Below, one piece after another: positions 1 to 7,259 of a DNA stretch of 12,250 nucleotides. The notes beneath the pieces were generated by a model. That model made no database searches. It was not told where the DNA came from and saw nothing but the letters and a program-made list of their open reading frames with translations. The stretch lies in NCBI GenBank assembly GCA_041859375.1, contig JBHEKP010000310.1, positions 1 through 12,250 of the forward strand. The letters run 5' to 3'. Within the stretch, counting starts at the first letter, position 1. Each line of letters begins with the position of its first letter. The translations under genes were made by a program, and so were the position numbers. This DNA is from JBHEKP01 sp041859375. Lineage in GTDB: Bacteria > Hydrogenedentota > Hydrogenedentia > Hydrogenedentales > CAITNO01.

Positions 1-70
1 AGCAGAATCAACCGGCGCCGCCCTGAACCGGCCGCGCACGACACCCACATTGAGGGGAGGTTGAGCACGA

Positions 71-256
71 GTGACCAAGGTTCGCGTAAAGGCTGACGAG
101 CCCTTTGAGAAGGCCCTGCGGCGTTTCAAGAAGAAATGCAACAAGGAAGGCCTGATGCAGCGGCTCAAGGAAATCAAGTACTTCGAGAAGCCGTCGGAGC
201 GCCGCCGCCGCAAGCTGGCGAAGGCGATCTCCCGCGCGGTGCTGGAGGAGGTCTGA
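71..256 (+). CDS. rpsU: Small ribosomal subunit protein bS21
   Basis: Ribosomal protein S21, a small basic protein of the 30S subunit that helps translation initiation. The 61-residue product has the family hallmarks: an EPFEKALRRFKKKC block at residues 10-23, then a YFEKPSERRRRK block at about 37-48. S21 proteins usually run about 55-75 residues, so this is full length. The start is GTG at 71, chosen because a GAGGGGAGG purine run at 52-60 sits about 10 bases upstream and the S21 N-terminus begins immediately. The tail (AKAISRAVLEEV) is less basic than in many S21 proteins. A strong terminator follows, so it probably ends its transcription unit. Its promoter is not visible in the 70 bases available upstream. 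Family assignment is by motif recognition. Confidence 0.93.
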   Translation: MTKVRVKADEPFEKALRRFKKKCNKEGLMQRLKEIKYFEKPSERRRRKLAKAISRAVLEEV

Positions 257-294
257 GACCTTCCCGCCCGCCGACAGTTAAATCCATGCGTTAC

Positions 295-334
295 CACACG
301 GGACCCCGCTCATCCGGGGCCCCGTGTTTGTTTT
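295..334 (+). terminator. Intrinsic terminator after rpsU
   Basis: CACGGG-A-CCCCG at 297-308 pairs with CGGGG-C-CCCGTG at 315-326 around a 6-base loop (CTCATC), with a single A/C mismatch. TTTGTTTT follows directly at 327-334. This is a GC-rich stem plus a U-tract, the standard Rho-independent form, 38 bases after the rpsU stop codon. Confidence 0.88.
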
Positions 335-350
335 ATCGTGTTTTATTTCA

Positions 351-384
351 CCGGCGGAACCGAAACATTCTCAGTTTCCGCCGG
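351..384. repeat. 9-bp perfect inverted repeat upstream of the propeller gene
   Basis: CCGGCGGAA at 351-359 is exactly complementary in inverted orientation to TTCCGCCGG at 376-384, separated by 16 bases. It lies in the gap between the rpsU terminator and the next start codon. No T-tract follows on either strand, so it does not look like a terminator. It could be an operator or a leader hairpin. The rest of 335-486 shows no other gene or convincing promoter. Confidence 0.5.
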
Positions 385-486
385 GTCAGACCCTGGTGAC
401 AGTTGACATTGGCGCGCCCGTCCGCGGGCCTGTGGAGAATCAGGCCGGAGAATGCCGCCGGCCCCAACCTGAAGCGGAGACACCCC

Positions 487-2661
487 ATGACCCGAGTAAT
501 TCCAGCCCTGATCATGACGACCCTTTTCGCCGCCATGGCCTGCGCGGAGGAGGCGGTGCCCGTCCGCGTGGGGGTGTTTCCCCAGGAAATCGCCCGGACC
601 TTCACCACGGAGCAGGGTCTGCCGGACAACGAAGTTGATGACGTTTTTATTTTGGACGGCGTGGTGACTGCGGACACGGACGGGGGCTTCGCCCGTTTCG
701 ACGGCACGGCCTGGACGGCCTGTGATGGGGAGAACCCCCGGTTTGTGCTGGAGCCGGGCGAGGGCGGCTACCGGCTGGAGCCGCGCAGGGAGGGGGAAAC
801 GGAAAAGATTGAGGCGGTCCACCGCGCCCCCCGGACGGCGGAACCCCTTGCGGTGGGCGCGGCCGAGGGCCTGTTCCTCCGGGATGACGCGGGCCTTTAT
901 GCCAAGGCGGACATCGCCGACGGGCAGGGGCGCCACTGGGCGGTGTCCGACGTGCGCGGCGTGGCATTGGACGCGCAGGGTCGGCTCTGGTTCGCCACGC
1001 TGGCGGGCGCGGGCTGCCGGGGCGCGGACGGCAAGTGGACTTTTTACACCGGGGCGGAGGGACTGCCGTACACCGACATCACCTGCATGGCGGCGGGCGC
1101 GGACGGTTCGGTCTGGTTTGGCACCACCAAAGGCGCCATACGGTTCAAGGACGGCAACTGGAGCTACCGCCAGGGCCGGCGCTGGACGCCGGATGACGAC
1201 ATCCGGGCCCTTGCCGTGGACGACAAGGGCCAGGCATGGCTGGCCACCAGCGAGGGGGTCGGCCTCATCGGTTACCAGCCCATGACGCTGGCGGAAAAGG
1301 CGGCGTTCTACAATGACGAGCTGGACCGGCTCATCAAGCGCACCGAATACGGCTACACCTCGGAGGTGGGCTTGAGGGTCGCCGGGGACAAGAGCACGGT
1401 CGTTTACACCGACAGCGACAACGACGGGCTGTGGACGGGCATGTACGGCGCGGCGCAGGCCTTTGCCGTCGGCGCGACAAAGGACCCGGCGGCGCGCATC
1501 CGGGCAAAGAAGGCCTTTGAGGCGATGCGCTTCCTGCAGACGGTGACCCAGATGAGCGAGGCCAGGCCGCCCAGGGGCTATGTGGCGCGGACAATCCTCC
1601 CCGGCGACGGTCCGGACCCGAACAAGGGCCGCATCGAGGGCGACCGGGAGCACCGGGAAAAGAACGACAGGCTGTGGAAGGTGTACGAGCCCCGCTGGCC
1701 CAAAACCACGGACGGGAAGTGGTACTGGAAGAGCGACACGAGCAGCGACGAGCTCGACGGCCATTATTTCTTCTACCCGGCCTATTACGACTATGTCGCG
1801 GAAACGGAGGAGGAGAGGGAGGCGGTCCGCGCCGTGGTGCGCGATCTGACGGACCACCTCGTTGACAACGGCTTCTACCTGATGGACCACGACGGCACGC
1901 CCACGCGCTGGTCCGTGTACGGCCCCGACGCGCTGAACAACGATCCGAACTGGTGGTCCGAGCGCGGCCTCAAGTCGTTGAGCTTGCTTTCCTACCTCGC
2001 GGCGGCGGAGCATGTCACGGGCGACCAGAAATACGCCGCGCTAAGCCGCGAACTTGTGGAAAAGCACGCCTACCGCGCCAACGCCATGTTCTACAAGGTC
2101 CATTTCGGCCCGGGCTCGGGCAACCAGTCCGACGACGAGATGGCCTTCATGTGCTTCTACAACCTGATGAAATACGGGAAGGACGAGGCGCTCAAGAAGG
2201 AAATCCTCTATTCCTTCTACTCCGCGTGGACCGTGGAGCAGCCGGAGATGAACCCCTTCTTCAACTTCTGCTACGCCGCCTTCGGCCGCGTCGCCACCTA
2301 CGACAATCCCTGGGGCACCCACGGCATCGCCCCCTGGACCGGCTGGCTCGCGGACTCGGTGGCCACGCTCATCGACTTCCCCCTCGACCGGGTGAACTGG
2401 GGCCACCAGAACAGCCACCGCGCCGACATTGTGATGCTGCCGCGCCAGCAGGCCATGGAACCCTACGAGCAGGGCGGGGCCCGCATGCGCGGCCACCGGG
2501 TCAACGGCCGGGTGCTGCCCGTGTCGGAGCGCTTCTTCGGCCACTGGAACACCGACCCCTGGCAGCTCAACTACGGCGGCAACGGCCATGAGCTGTGCGG
2601 CGGCACCGTCTTCCTGCTGCCCTATTACATGGGCCTGCTCCACGGGTTCATCGCGGAATAA
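487..2661 (+). CDS. Exported protein with regulator-type propeller repeats and a conserved C-terminal domain of unknown function
   Basis: A 724-residue exported protein of unknown function. Residues 1-20 (MTRVIPALIMTTLFAAMACA) form a signal peptide. Residues about 40-265 carry repeats of the two-component-regulator propeller (Reg_prop) kind: QGLPDNEVDDV near 44, then VALDAQGRLWFAT near 158, MAAGADGSVWFGT near 201 and LAVDDKGQAWLAT near 242. From about residue 280 the fold changes to a long, aromatic-rich and probably mostly helical region. Conserved-looking blocks there are DSDNDGLWTGMY (309-320), SSDELDGHYFFYP (419-431), and a C-terminal stretch rich in His, Trp, Asn and Gly. There is no histidine kinase or DNA-binding domain, so this is not a hybrid sensor. 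The ATG at 487 is preferred over a TTG at 403 in the same frame because it follows a GCGGAGA ribosome site (474-480) and opens the signal peptide. By analogy the C-terminal part could be an alpha/alpha-toroid carbohydrate-active domain, but no catalytic motif was recognised. Confidence 0.8.
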   Translation: MTRVIPALIMTTLFAAMACAEEAVPVRVGVFPQEIARTFTTEQGLPDNEVDDVFILDGVVTADTDGGFARFDGTAWTACDGENPRFVLEPGEGGYRLEPRREGETEKIEAVHRAPRTAEPLAVGAAEGLFLRDDAGLYAKADIADGQGRHWAVSDVRGVALDAQGRLWFATLAGAGCRGADGKWTFYTGAEGLPYTDITCMAAGADGSVWFGTTKGAIRFKDGNWSYRQGRRWTPDDDIRALAVDDKGQAWLATSEGVGLIGYQPMTLAEKAAFYNDELDRLIKRTEYGYTSEVGLRVAGDKSTVVYTDSDNDGLWTGMYGAAQAFAVGATKDPAARIRAKKAFEAMRFLQTVTQMSEARPPRGYVARTILPGDGPDPNKGRIEGDREHREKNDRLWKVYEPRWPKTTDGKWYWKSDTSSDELDGHYFFYPAYYDYVAETEEEREAVRAVVRDLTDHLVDNGFYLMDHDGTPTRWSVYGPDALNNDPNWWSERGLKSLSLLSYLAAAEHVTGDQKYAALSRELVEKHAYRANAMFYKVHFGPGSGNQSDDEMAFMCFYNLMKYGKDEALKKEILYSFYSAWTVEQPEMNPFFNFCYAAFGRVATYDNPWGTHGIAPWTGWLADSVATLIDFPLDRVNWGHQNSHRADIVMLPRQQAMEPYEQGGARMRGHRVNGRVLPVSERFFGHWNTDPWQLNYGGNGHELCGGTVFLLPYYMGLLHGFIAE

Positions 2662-2673
2662 GGCCGCGCGCTG

Positions 2674-2682
2674 TGCTATACT
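2674..2682 (+). promoter_or_regulatory. Extended -10 promoter element for the small Sm-like gene
   Basis: TGCTATACT can be read as an extended -10 (TGn followed by TATACT at 2677-2682), just after the preceding stop codon and about 60 bases before the ATG at 2741. No good TTGACA-like -35 lies 16-18 bases upstream, which fits an extended -10 promoter but weakens the call. Confidence 0.45.
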
Positions 2683-2740
2683 TTTTCCACAGGGACGGGC
2701 GGCGAGGCGCCGCCGCGAAGCCCGAGGAGGAACACGTCAG

Positions 2741-3073
2741 ATGCTGAAAGACCGCATGGTGCGCGTGAAACTGCGCAAGCATTTCCAGCAGCAGCGCCCC
2801 GTCTCCTATGTGGGCCGGGTGACCGCGTTCAACGACTTCTGGGTGGTGATGGAGGCGAAAATGCTCATGATGTCGCGCCAGCAGCCCACGGGCGTGCAGC
2901 TCGACGCGAAGCCCTCCGCCGTGGTCATCCCCCGCGACAACATCGAATCCATCCGGGTCCTGCCCGACTCCTTTGACATGAACGACATCCAGTTCGCCAC
3001 CGACGGGCAGCAGATCCGGATGCTGGTGAGAAACGCGTCCGACTGCTTCATCGGCGAGATGGGCGAGGGCTGA
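2741..3073 (+). CDS. Small conserved protein, possible Sm-like (LSm) barrel
   Basis: A 110-residue protein without a signal peptide or membrane segment, so probably cytosolic. The N-terminus is basic (MLKDRMVRVKLRKHF). Residues 21-46 read VSYVGRVTAFNDFWVVMEAK and onward, resembling the first strands of an Sm fold (a G-x-V turn, then an aspartate before a hydrophobic strand). Residues 61-75 (VVIPRDNIESIRVLP) resemble the second Sm motif, where a strand is followed by I-x-S-I-R. The C-terminus is acidic (GEMGEG). An RNA-binding or oligomeric role is inference from this pattern; the family was not recognised with certainty. The start is the ATG at 2741, with GAGGAGG at 2724-2730 about 10 bases upstream. 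A longer reading back to 2588 would overlap the previous gene and is rejected. The gene is convergent with the minus-strand gene ending at 3088. Confidence 0.82.
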   Translation: MLKDRMVRVKLRKHFQQQRPVSYVGRVTAFNDFWVVMEAKMLMMSRQQPTGVQLDAKPSAVVIPRDNIESIRVLPDSFDMNDIQFATDGQQIRMLVRNASDCFIGEMGEG

Positions 3074-3082
3074 GGACGGCGC

Positions 3083-3109
3083 GCGCGTCACGGTGTGATG
3101 GTGACGCGC
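3083..3109. terminator. Stem-loop between convergent genes, possible bidirectional terminator
   Basis: GCGCGTCAC at 3083-3091 pairs perfectly with GTGACGCGC at 3101-3109 around a 9-base loop. It spans the stop codon of the minus-strand gene and begins 10 bases after the plus-strand stop. There is no T-tract on either side, so it is not a classical intrinsic terminator. It is the only structure in the 14-base convergent gap that could separate the two transcripts. Confidence 0.4.
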
Positions 3110-4128
3110 CCCCCGTAGATGGATGCCTCGTCGGGCCGGTCCGCCGCGCGTTCATGCTGGGAATACCAGGTGACCAGCAGCACGGGCGGACCGTTGGGGT
3201 CGGCCGCCGGATCAGTGATGAGTCCGGGGTAGGCCGTGTCGCCGCCGCTGGGCAGGGTGATCAGTTTTTTCACCGACCCGTCCTTCAACTCCCAGAGGGA
3301 GGTGTTGTACCCCTTCTCGTCCTTCCCGCGCCCCGCCACAAAGCAGCGATCCCCCCATTCCGCGAACACGGGGCAGTGGATCACCGGCTCCAGGTCCCGC
3401 TTTTCCCACTGTGCGCGTCCGGGACCACTGCGCAGCCACATGGAGTTTCCCGCCTTGTCGCAGGTGCGCGCCACCATTTCCAGGCTGCCGTCCGGAAGAA
3501 ACCGGATGTCCGCCTCGTCGGGAATGCGTTCCTTTGTGACGAGTCCCGCGTCCTCCCAGGCGAGGCCGTCGGCGGATTTCAGCAGCCGCAGCTCGCCCTC
3601 CTTGAAGGAGGGCCACTGCAGGAAGTAGGCCGGGGAGTAAAGGACGCCCCCATGGGCGCGCACACGCCACAGCCACCAGTCCGGCTGGTGTACGCCGCGC
3701 ACTTCCGACCAGTGTTCCCCGTCGGTGGTGGTGGCGAAATGGGAACGCAACCGGCCCCGCCCCGGCGTTCCGTTGTCCTTCGCGTGGGCCAAATCCCACA
3801 CGCCGAAAAAGAGAAACAGGGTGTTGTTCAACACGGTGAAATGGGGGTCCCGGTCGTCGCCCAGGGTGTCCACCACGGCGCACTGTTCCCACACCAAGAA
3901 GTCGCGGCTCCGCATCACCCGAATTTCGCCGTCCATGGACAGGTGCCCCGCGCCGTGGCGGAAGCACAGGTAGTAGGCGTCGTTCCACCGCACCAGATCG
4001 GTGAAGGCGTTGTGCCGTCCGTCGCCGAAAATCTTTGCCGGCCCCGTCAGCAATGCTTCCGCCCGGGCGTCACACGCCGCGGCGAGGCAGGCCAGGAGTG
4101 CGGCCAGTAGCATGTTTGTCCGGTTCAT
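3088..4128 (-). CDS. Exported sialidase-like / glycosidase-like five-bladed propeller protein
   Basis: A 346-residue exported protein. Residues 1-23 form a signal peptide ending ARA before EA; a cysteine at 19 (AAAC) could alternatively be a weak lipobox. The body is a propeller of the sialidase / GH32-GH43-like superfamily. It has repeated 'tryptophan after D-x-x-x' turns resembling Asp boxes (RSRDFLVWEQ at 73-82, TTDGEHWSEV at 134-143, SADGLAWEDA at 185-194). It also has a DDRDPHF motif at 91-97 and a late GGDTAYPGL segment at 295-303. It may bind or cleave sugar, but I could not place an arginine triad, so enzymatic activity is uncertain. The start is the ATG at 4128, preceded on the minus strand by a GGAGA ribosome site and opening the signal peptide; an upstream start at 4236 lacks these. 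It is divergent from the haem protein gene at 4245 and may share control with it. Confidence 0.8.
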   Translation of the reverse strand: MNRTNMLLAALLACLAAACDARAEALLTGPAKIFGDGRHNAFTDLVRWNDAYYLCFRHGAGHLSMDGEIRVMRSRDFLVWEQCAVVDTLGDDRDPHFTVLNNTLFLFFGVWDLAHAKDNGTPGRGRLRSHFATTTDGEHWSEVRGVHQPDWWLWRVRAHGGVLYSPAYFLQWPSFKEGELRLLKSADGLAWEDAGLVTKERIPDEADIRFLPDGSLEMVARTCDKAGNSMWLRSGPGRAQWEKRDLEPVIHCPVFAEWGDRCFVAGRGKDEKGYNTSLWELKDGSVKKLITLPSGGDTAYPGLITDPAADPNGPPVLLVTWYSQHERAADRPDEASIYGGRVTITP

Positions 4129-4172
4129 GAGAGGGTCTCCAGTGGGTTGCGCCGCGTTGCGGCGGTCCCGGT

Positions 4173-4178
4173 AGTATA
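4173..4178 (-). promoter_or_regulatory. -10-like element for the minus-strand sialidase-like gene
   Basis: On the minus strand this reads TATACT, preceded by GC. It lies about 45 bases before the ATG at 4128, in the 116-base divergent gap. No matching -35 was found, so this is a candidate only. Confidence 0.35.
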
Positions 4179-4208
4179 GCGCGGCAGGTGCCGGACCGGG
4201 CAAAACCC

Positions 4209-4217
4209 TGCTATGCT
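4209..4217 (+). promoter_or_regulatory. Extended -10-like element for the haem propeller gene
   Basis: TGCTATGCT fits an extended -10 (TGn then TATGCT at 4212-4217). It is 28 bases before the ATG at 4245, giving a short leader. It nearly matches the TGCTATACT at 2674-2682. No clear -35 was seen. Confidence 0.4.
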
Positions 4218-4244
4218 TTGGAAAAAGTTGGAGCATGCGAACCC

Positions 4245-7200
4245 ATGAAGATGCGGATGCCTGGGCGGCTGGCGCTGTTTGGCGCGGCGGGTGTGTGGTG
4301 TTTTTTATCCCCTGCGTTCGCGCAGCCCCCGGAAAACCTGGCCTATTCGGCGCGCATCAGTGCCAGCAGTGAATTCAATGCCGAGTATGGGGCGGCCAGG
4401 GTCGCGGACGGGCAGATTCCCGGCGCGAATTCCCAGGCCGACGCGGGGCTTGCCTGGTGCGTGAACGGCGCGGCGGGCACGGAGGCGGCGGAGCTGGTGT
4501 TTGAGTGGGACGCGCCGGTGACGCTGGGCGAGGTGGTGTATTACGCGCGCACCGCGTGGATGCCCACGGAATGCTGGAAGTCCTGCGCGCTCCACGCCGA
4601 CGGTTCGGCCGCGCCCTTTCACACCGCCGCAACGGGGATGGTGGACGGCCCCCAGCGGATCCGCCTTTCCGCGCCGGTGACCCTGAAGAAGCTCAGCCTG
4701 CGTTTCAGCGGCTCCCATGGCGGGCTCAACCCCGGCGCCTCGGAGGTGCAGCTTTTCACCGAAAGCCCCACGGACGCGCAGCTTGCGGAATCCGCCGAGG
4801 AGGCCGCCGCGCGCGCGGCCCTGCGTAACCTGCCCGCCGCGGACCGGGTTGATCCGGAAAAACTGGCGGCGCTCATGGACAGGCTTGAGGCGAAGCATGG
4901 GGTGACATTTACCGGGGCGAAGGGTTTTTGGGTCGAACTGGCGCGGCTGCGCGGCGATCTCGAAAATGCGGGAGGCCGGGCCAAAAGGGAAAAGGCGGCG
5001 CGGGCGGGGTTGGCGGATTTGCAGCGGCGCGTGCTGCTTTTCGACACGGACCGGCTGGTGGTGATCAAACGCCACGAGATCGTCGCCTCCCATGTGTACA
5101 CCTACCACTATGAGGGGTTCCGGGCGGGCGGTGCGCTGTGCGTGGCCGATCTGCGCGGGGACAGGCCCGCCGTCACCGAGCTGGTGGCCTCGCCCGGCGG
5201 CCAGATACTCGACTGCGACCTGTCCCATGACGGGCAAACCATCCTGTTCAGCTGGCGGCAGAGCGAGAAGGAGGGCTACCACCTCTGGACCGTCGGCGCG
5301 GACGGGAAGGGGTTGCGCCGAATCACGGAGGGTCCCTGGCATGACTACAACGGCTGCTGGCTGCCCGACGGAGGCATCGCCTTCCTGAGCACGCGCACCG
5401 CCCAGTTCGCCTACTGCTGGCATGCGCCCGTGGGCGTGGTGCACCGCATGGACGCGGACGGAACGAACGTGCGCAAGCTTTCCGGAAACTACCTGAACGA
5501 CTTCACGCCCGCCGTGCTTGAGGACGGCAGGCTCATCTTCACCCGGTGGGAGTATGTGGACCGGCCCGCCATCCCGATCCAAAGCCTGTGGACCATGAAC
5601 CCCGACGGCACCACCCTGGCGGGCTACTTTGGCAACCGTGTCATCTCCCCCGGCACCTTCATGGAGGCGCGGTCCATCCTCGGCACGGGCAAAATCGTGT
5701 GCACCATGACGGGCCACAACGGGCCCACGCGCGGCGCCATCGGCGTGGTGGACCGGAGTTTCGGCGACAACAGCCAGGCCGCCATCGAGAACATCACCCC
5801 CGACGTGCCGGTCCCCGCCGTGAACGAGGGTAACGGCAACACCGAGGGATCAAAACTGTACAGCTGCCCGTGGCCGCTGGATTCGGAGCGCCTGCTGGTG
5901 TCGGCGCAGGGGCCCGTGCTGGTGCGTGATTTCGCGGGCGGGTGCCAGTCCGTGGCGCTCCCCCCGCCCCGGAAGGGGATGCAGTACTTCTCCGCCATCC
6001 CGCTGCGCCCCCGCCCCGCGCCGCCGGTGCTGGCCTCCGCCCCGCCCGCCCCGGAGCGGGGGGAGCTTGCCGAGGTGTTCCTCCAGGACATGCACAGGGG
6101 ACTGGAGCCGCAGGTGGAAAAGGGCGTGGTGAGGCGCATCCGCGTGGTGCGCGAGATGCCCAAAACCGTGCGCATAGACCCGTCGCTGCGCGCCTTCGGG
6201 TTCCAGTTTCCGGTGGTGTCCTGCGGCGCCACCTACGCCGCCAAGGACGTGCTCGGCGAGGTGCCCGTGGAGGGGGACGGCTCGGCCTTCTTCAGGGTGC
6301 CCTCCGGCGTGCCGGTGTACTTCATGGCGCTGGACGCGGAGGGCCGCGCGGTGCAGCGCATGCGCACTTTCACCCACTTCATGCCGGGCGAGCGCCAGGG
6401 CTGCGTCGGCTGCCACGAGCCGCGCCGCGGCACGCCGCCCGTGCGCCGCAGCCTTGCCCCCGCCAAGCCCCCCCGCGACCTGGAGCCGCCCGAGTGGGGC
6501 GCGGGCGGGTTCAGCTACGTCCGCACGGTCCAGCCGGTGCTCGACCGGTACTGCCTGGAATGCCACAACCCGCTGCGCCCGGAGGGCGGGCTCGATCTTT
6601 CCGGCGACCGCACCGACTATTTCAACGTGTCCTACGAGAGGCTGGCGCGGGACGACCAGGGCCCGGAGGGCAGCCCTTATGTGAGCTGGATCCCCACCTA
6701 CAACGGGCAGGAGCAGAACATCCTGAAAATCACGCCCCTCGCCTGGGGATCGCCCGCGAGCAAACTGGCCGCCCTGGTGGCGGGGGGGCATCCGGACGGG
6801 GACGGGAAAAAACGCTTCGACATGGACGATGCCAGCCGCCGACGCCTGTACGCCTGGATGGACCTGAACGTGCCCTACTACGACACCAGCGAAACGTCGC
6901 ACCCCGGCAACGAGGGCTGCCGCCGCATTTATTCGCCCACGGTGGACAGGGTGCTTGAGGACGTGGGGAAACGGCGCTGCGCCGAATGCCACGCGGGGGG
7001 CGCGTTCCCCCGGCGGGAGTGGATCCGCGTCACCGCGCCGGAACTGAACACCTTCCTGCTCGCCCCGCTGGCGCGGGCCGCGGGCGGCACGGAGCGCTGC
7101 GGCAGGCCGGTGTTCGCGGACAGGGCCGATCCCGACTACGCCGCCATCCTCGCGGAGCTGAAACCGCTCGAGGACGGGCTGAAGACGCTGCCCCGCACGG

Positions 7201-7250
7201 ACATGCCCGGCGCGAAACCAGCCCCGGAGGTGTGCCGCGACCGGTATTGA
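4245..7250 (+). CDS. HzsA-related exported c-type cytochrome: F5/8C-like domain, PD40 propeller, three CXXCH sites
   Basis: A 1001-residue exported, probably periplasmic, haem protein. Residues 1-26 are a signal peptide (cleavage near AFA before QPP). About 30-172 form a discoidin (F5/8C)-like beta-sandwich (NLAYSARISASSEFN...ADGQ). About 175-260 is an Ala/Arg/Glu-rich helical linker. About 262-600 is a TolB/PD40-type propeller (DLSHDGQTILFSW, WTMNPDGTTLAG). About 620-1000 holds the haem region, with CVGCH at 720-724, CLECH at 770-774 and CAECH at 912-916. The propeller followed by CXXCH-bearing modules matches the hydrazine-synthase-alpha-related family found widely outside anammox bacteria. 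No partner synthase subunits lie nearby, so hydrazine synthesis is unlikely; electron transfer or a redox enzyme role is the safer inference. The ATG at 4245 has GGAG at 4230-4233; the in-frame GTG at 4188 has no visible ribosome site and would put extra residues before the signal peptide. It is convergent with the next gene, 9 bases apart. Confidence 0.85.
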   Translation: MKMRMPGRLALFGAAGVWCFLSPAFAQPPENLAYSARISASSEFNAEYGAARVADGQIPGANSQADAGLAWCVNGAAGTEAAELVFEWDAPVTLGEVVYYARTAWMPTECWKSCALHADGSAAPFHTAATGMVDGPQRIRLSAPVTLKKLSLRFSGSHGGLNPGASEVQLFTESPTDAQLAESAEEAAARAALRNLPAADRVDPEKLAALMDRLEAKHGVTFTGAKGFWVELARLRGDLENAGGRAKREKAARAGLADLQRRVLLFDTDRLVVIKRHEIVASHVYTYHYEGFRAGGALCVADLRGDRPAVTELVASPGGQILDCDLSHDGQTILFSWRQSEKEGYHLWTVGADGKGLRRITEGPWHDYNGCWLPDGGIAFLSTRTAQFAYCWHAPVGVVHRMDADGTNVRKLSGNYLNDFTPAVLEDGRLIFTRWEYVDRPAIPIQSLWTMNPDGTTLAGYFGNRVISPGTFMEARSILGTGKIVCTMTGHNGPTRGAIGVVDRSFGDNSQAAIENITPDVPVPAVNEGNGNTEGSKLYSCPWPLDSERLLVSAQGPVLVRDFAGGCQSVALPPPRKGMQYFSAIPLRPRPAPPVLASAPPAPERGELAEVFLQDMHRGLEPQVEKGVVRRIRVVREMPKTVRIDPSLRAFGFQFPVVSCGATYAAKDVLGEVPVEGDGSAFFRVPSGVPVYFMALDAEGRAVQRMRTFTHFMPGERQGCVGCHEPRRGTPPVRRSLAPAKPPRDLEPPEWGAGGFSYVRTVQPVLDRYCLECHNPLRPEGGLDLSGDRTDYFNVSYERLARDDQGPEGSPYVSWIPTYNGQEQNILKITPLAWGSPASKLAALVAGGHPDGDGKKRFDMDDASRRRLYAWMDLNVPYYDTSETSHPGNEGCRRIYSPTVDRVLEDVGKRRCAECHAGGAFPRREWIRVTAPELNTFLLAPLARAAGGTERCGRPVFADRADPDYAAILAELKPLEDGLKTLPRTDMPGAKPAPEVCRDRY

Positions 7251-7259
7251 GCGGCGTGG

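Noticed and set aside
403..486. TTG start at 403 for the propeller protein, and the TTGACA at 403-408 as a -35 box
   Set aside because: The ATG at 487 follows a ribosome site and opens a signal peptide. No -10 lies 16-18 bases after the TTGACA.
343..2013. Long minus-strand open frame (556 codons) opposite the propeller gene, and similar long antisense frames at 4305-5717, 5850-6992, 8721-10112 and 10867-12237
   Set aside because: They mirror GC-rich genes that have signal peptides, ribosome sites and recognisable domains; the antisense products are Arg/Gly/His/Val-rich with no domain or ribosome site.
3088..4128. Lipoprotein call for the sialidase-like protein from the AAAC at residues 16-19
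   Set aside because: The -3 residue is Ala rather than Leu, and a good signal peptidase I site (ARA before EA) follows at once.
4188..4244. GTG start at 4188 for the haem propeller protein
   Set aside because: It would put 19 unrelated residues before the signal peptide, and the candidate promoter at 4209-4217 lies downstream of it.
4245..7250. True anammox hydrazine synthase alpha subunit
   Set aside because: There are three rather than two CXXCH sites, an extra N-terminal domain, no neighbouring synthase subunits and Arg where I recall a key Tyr.
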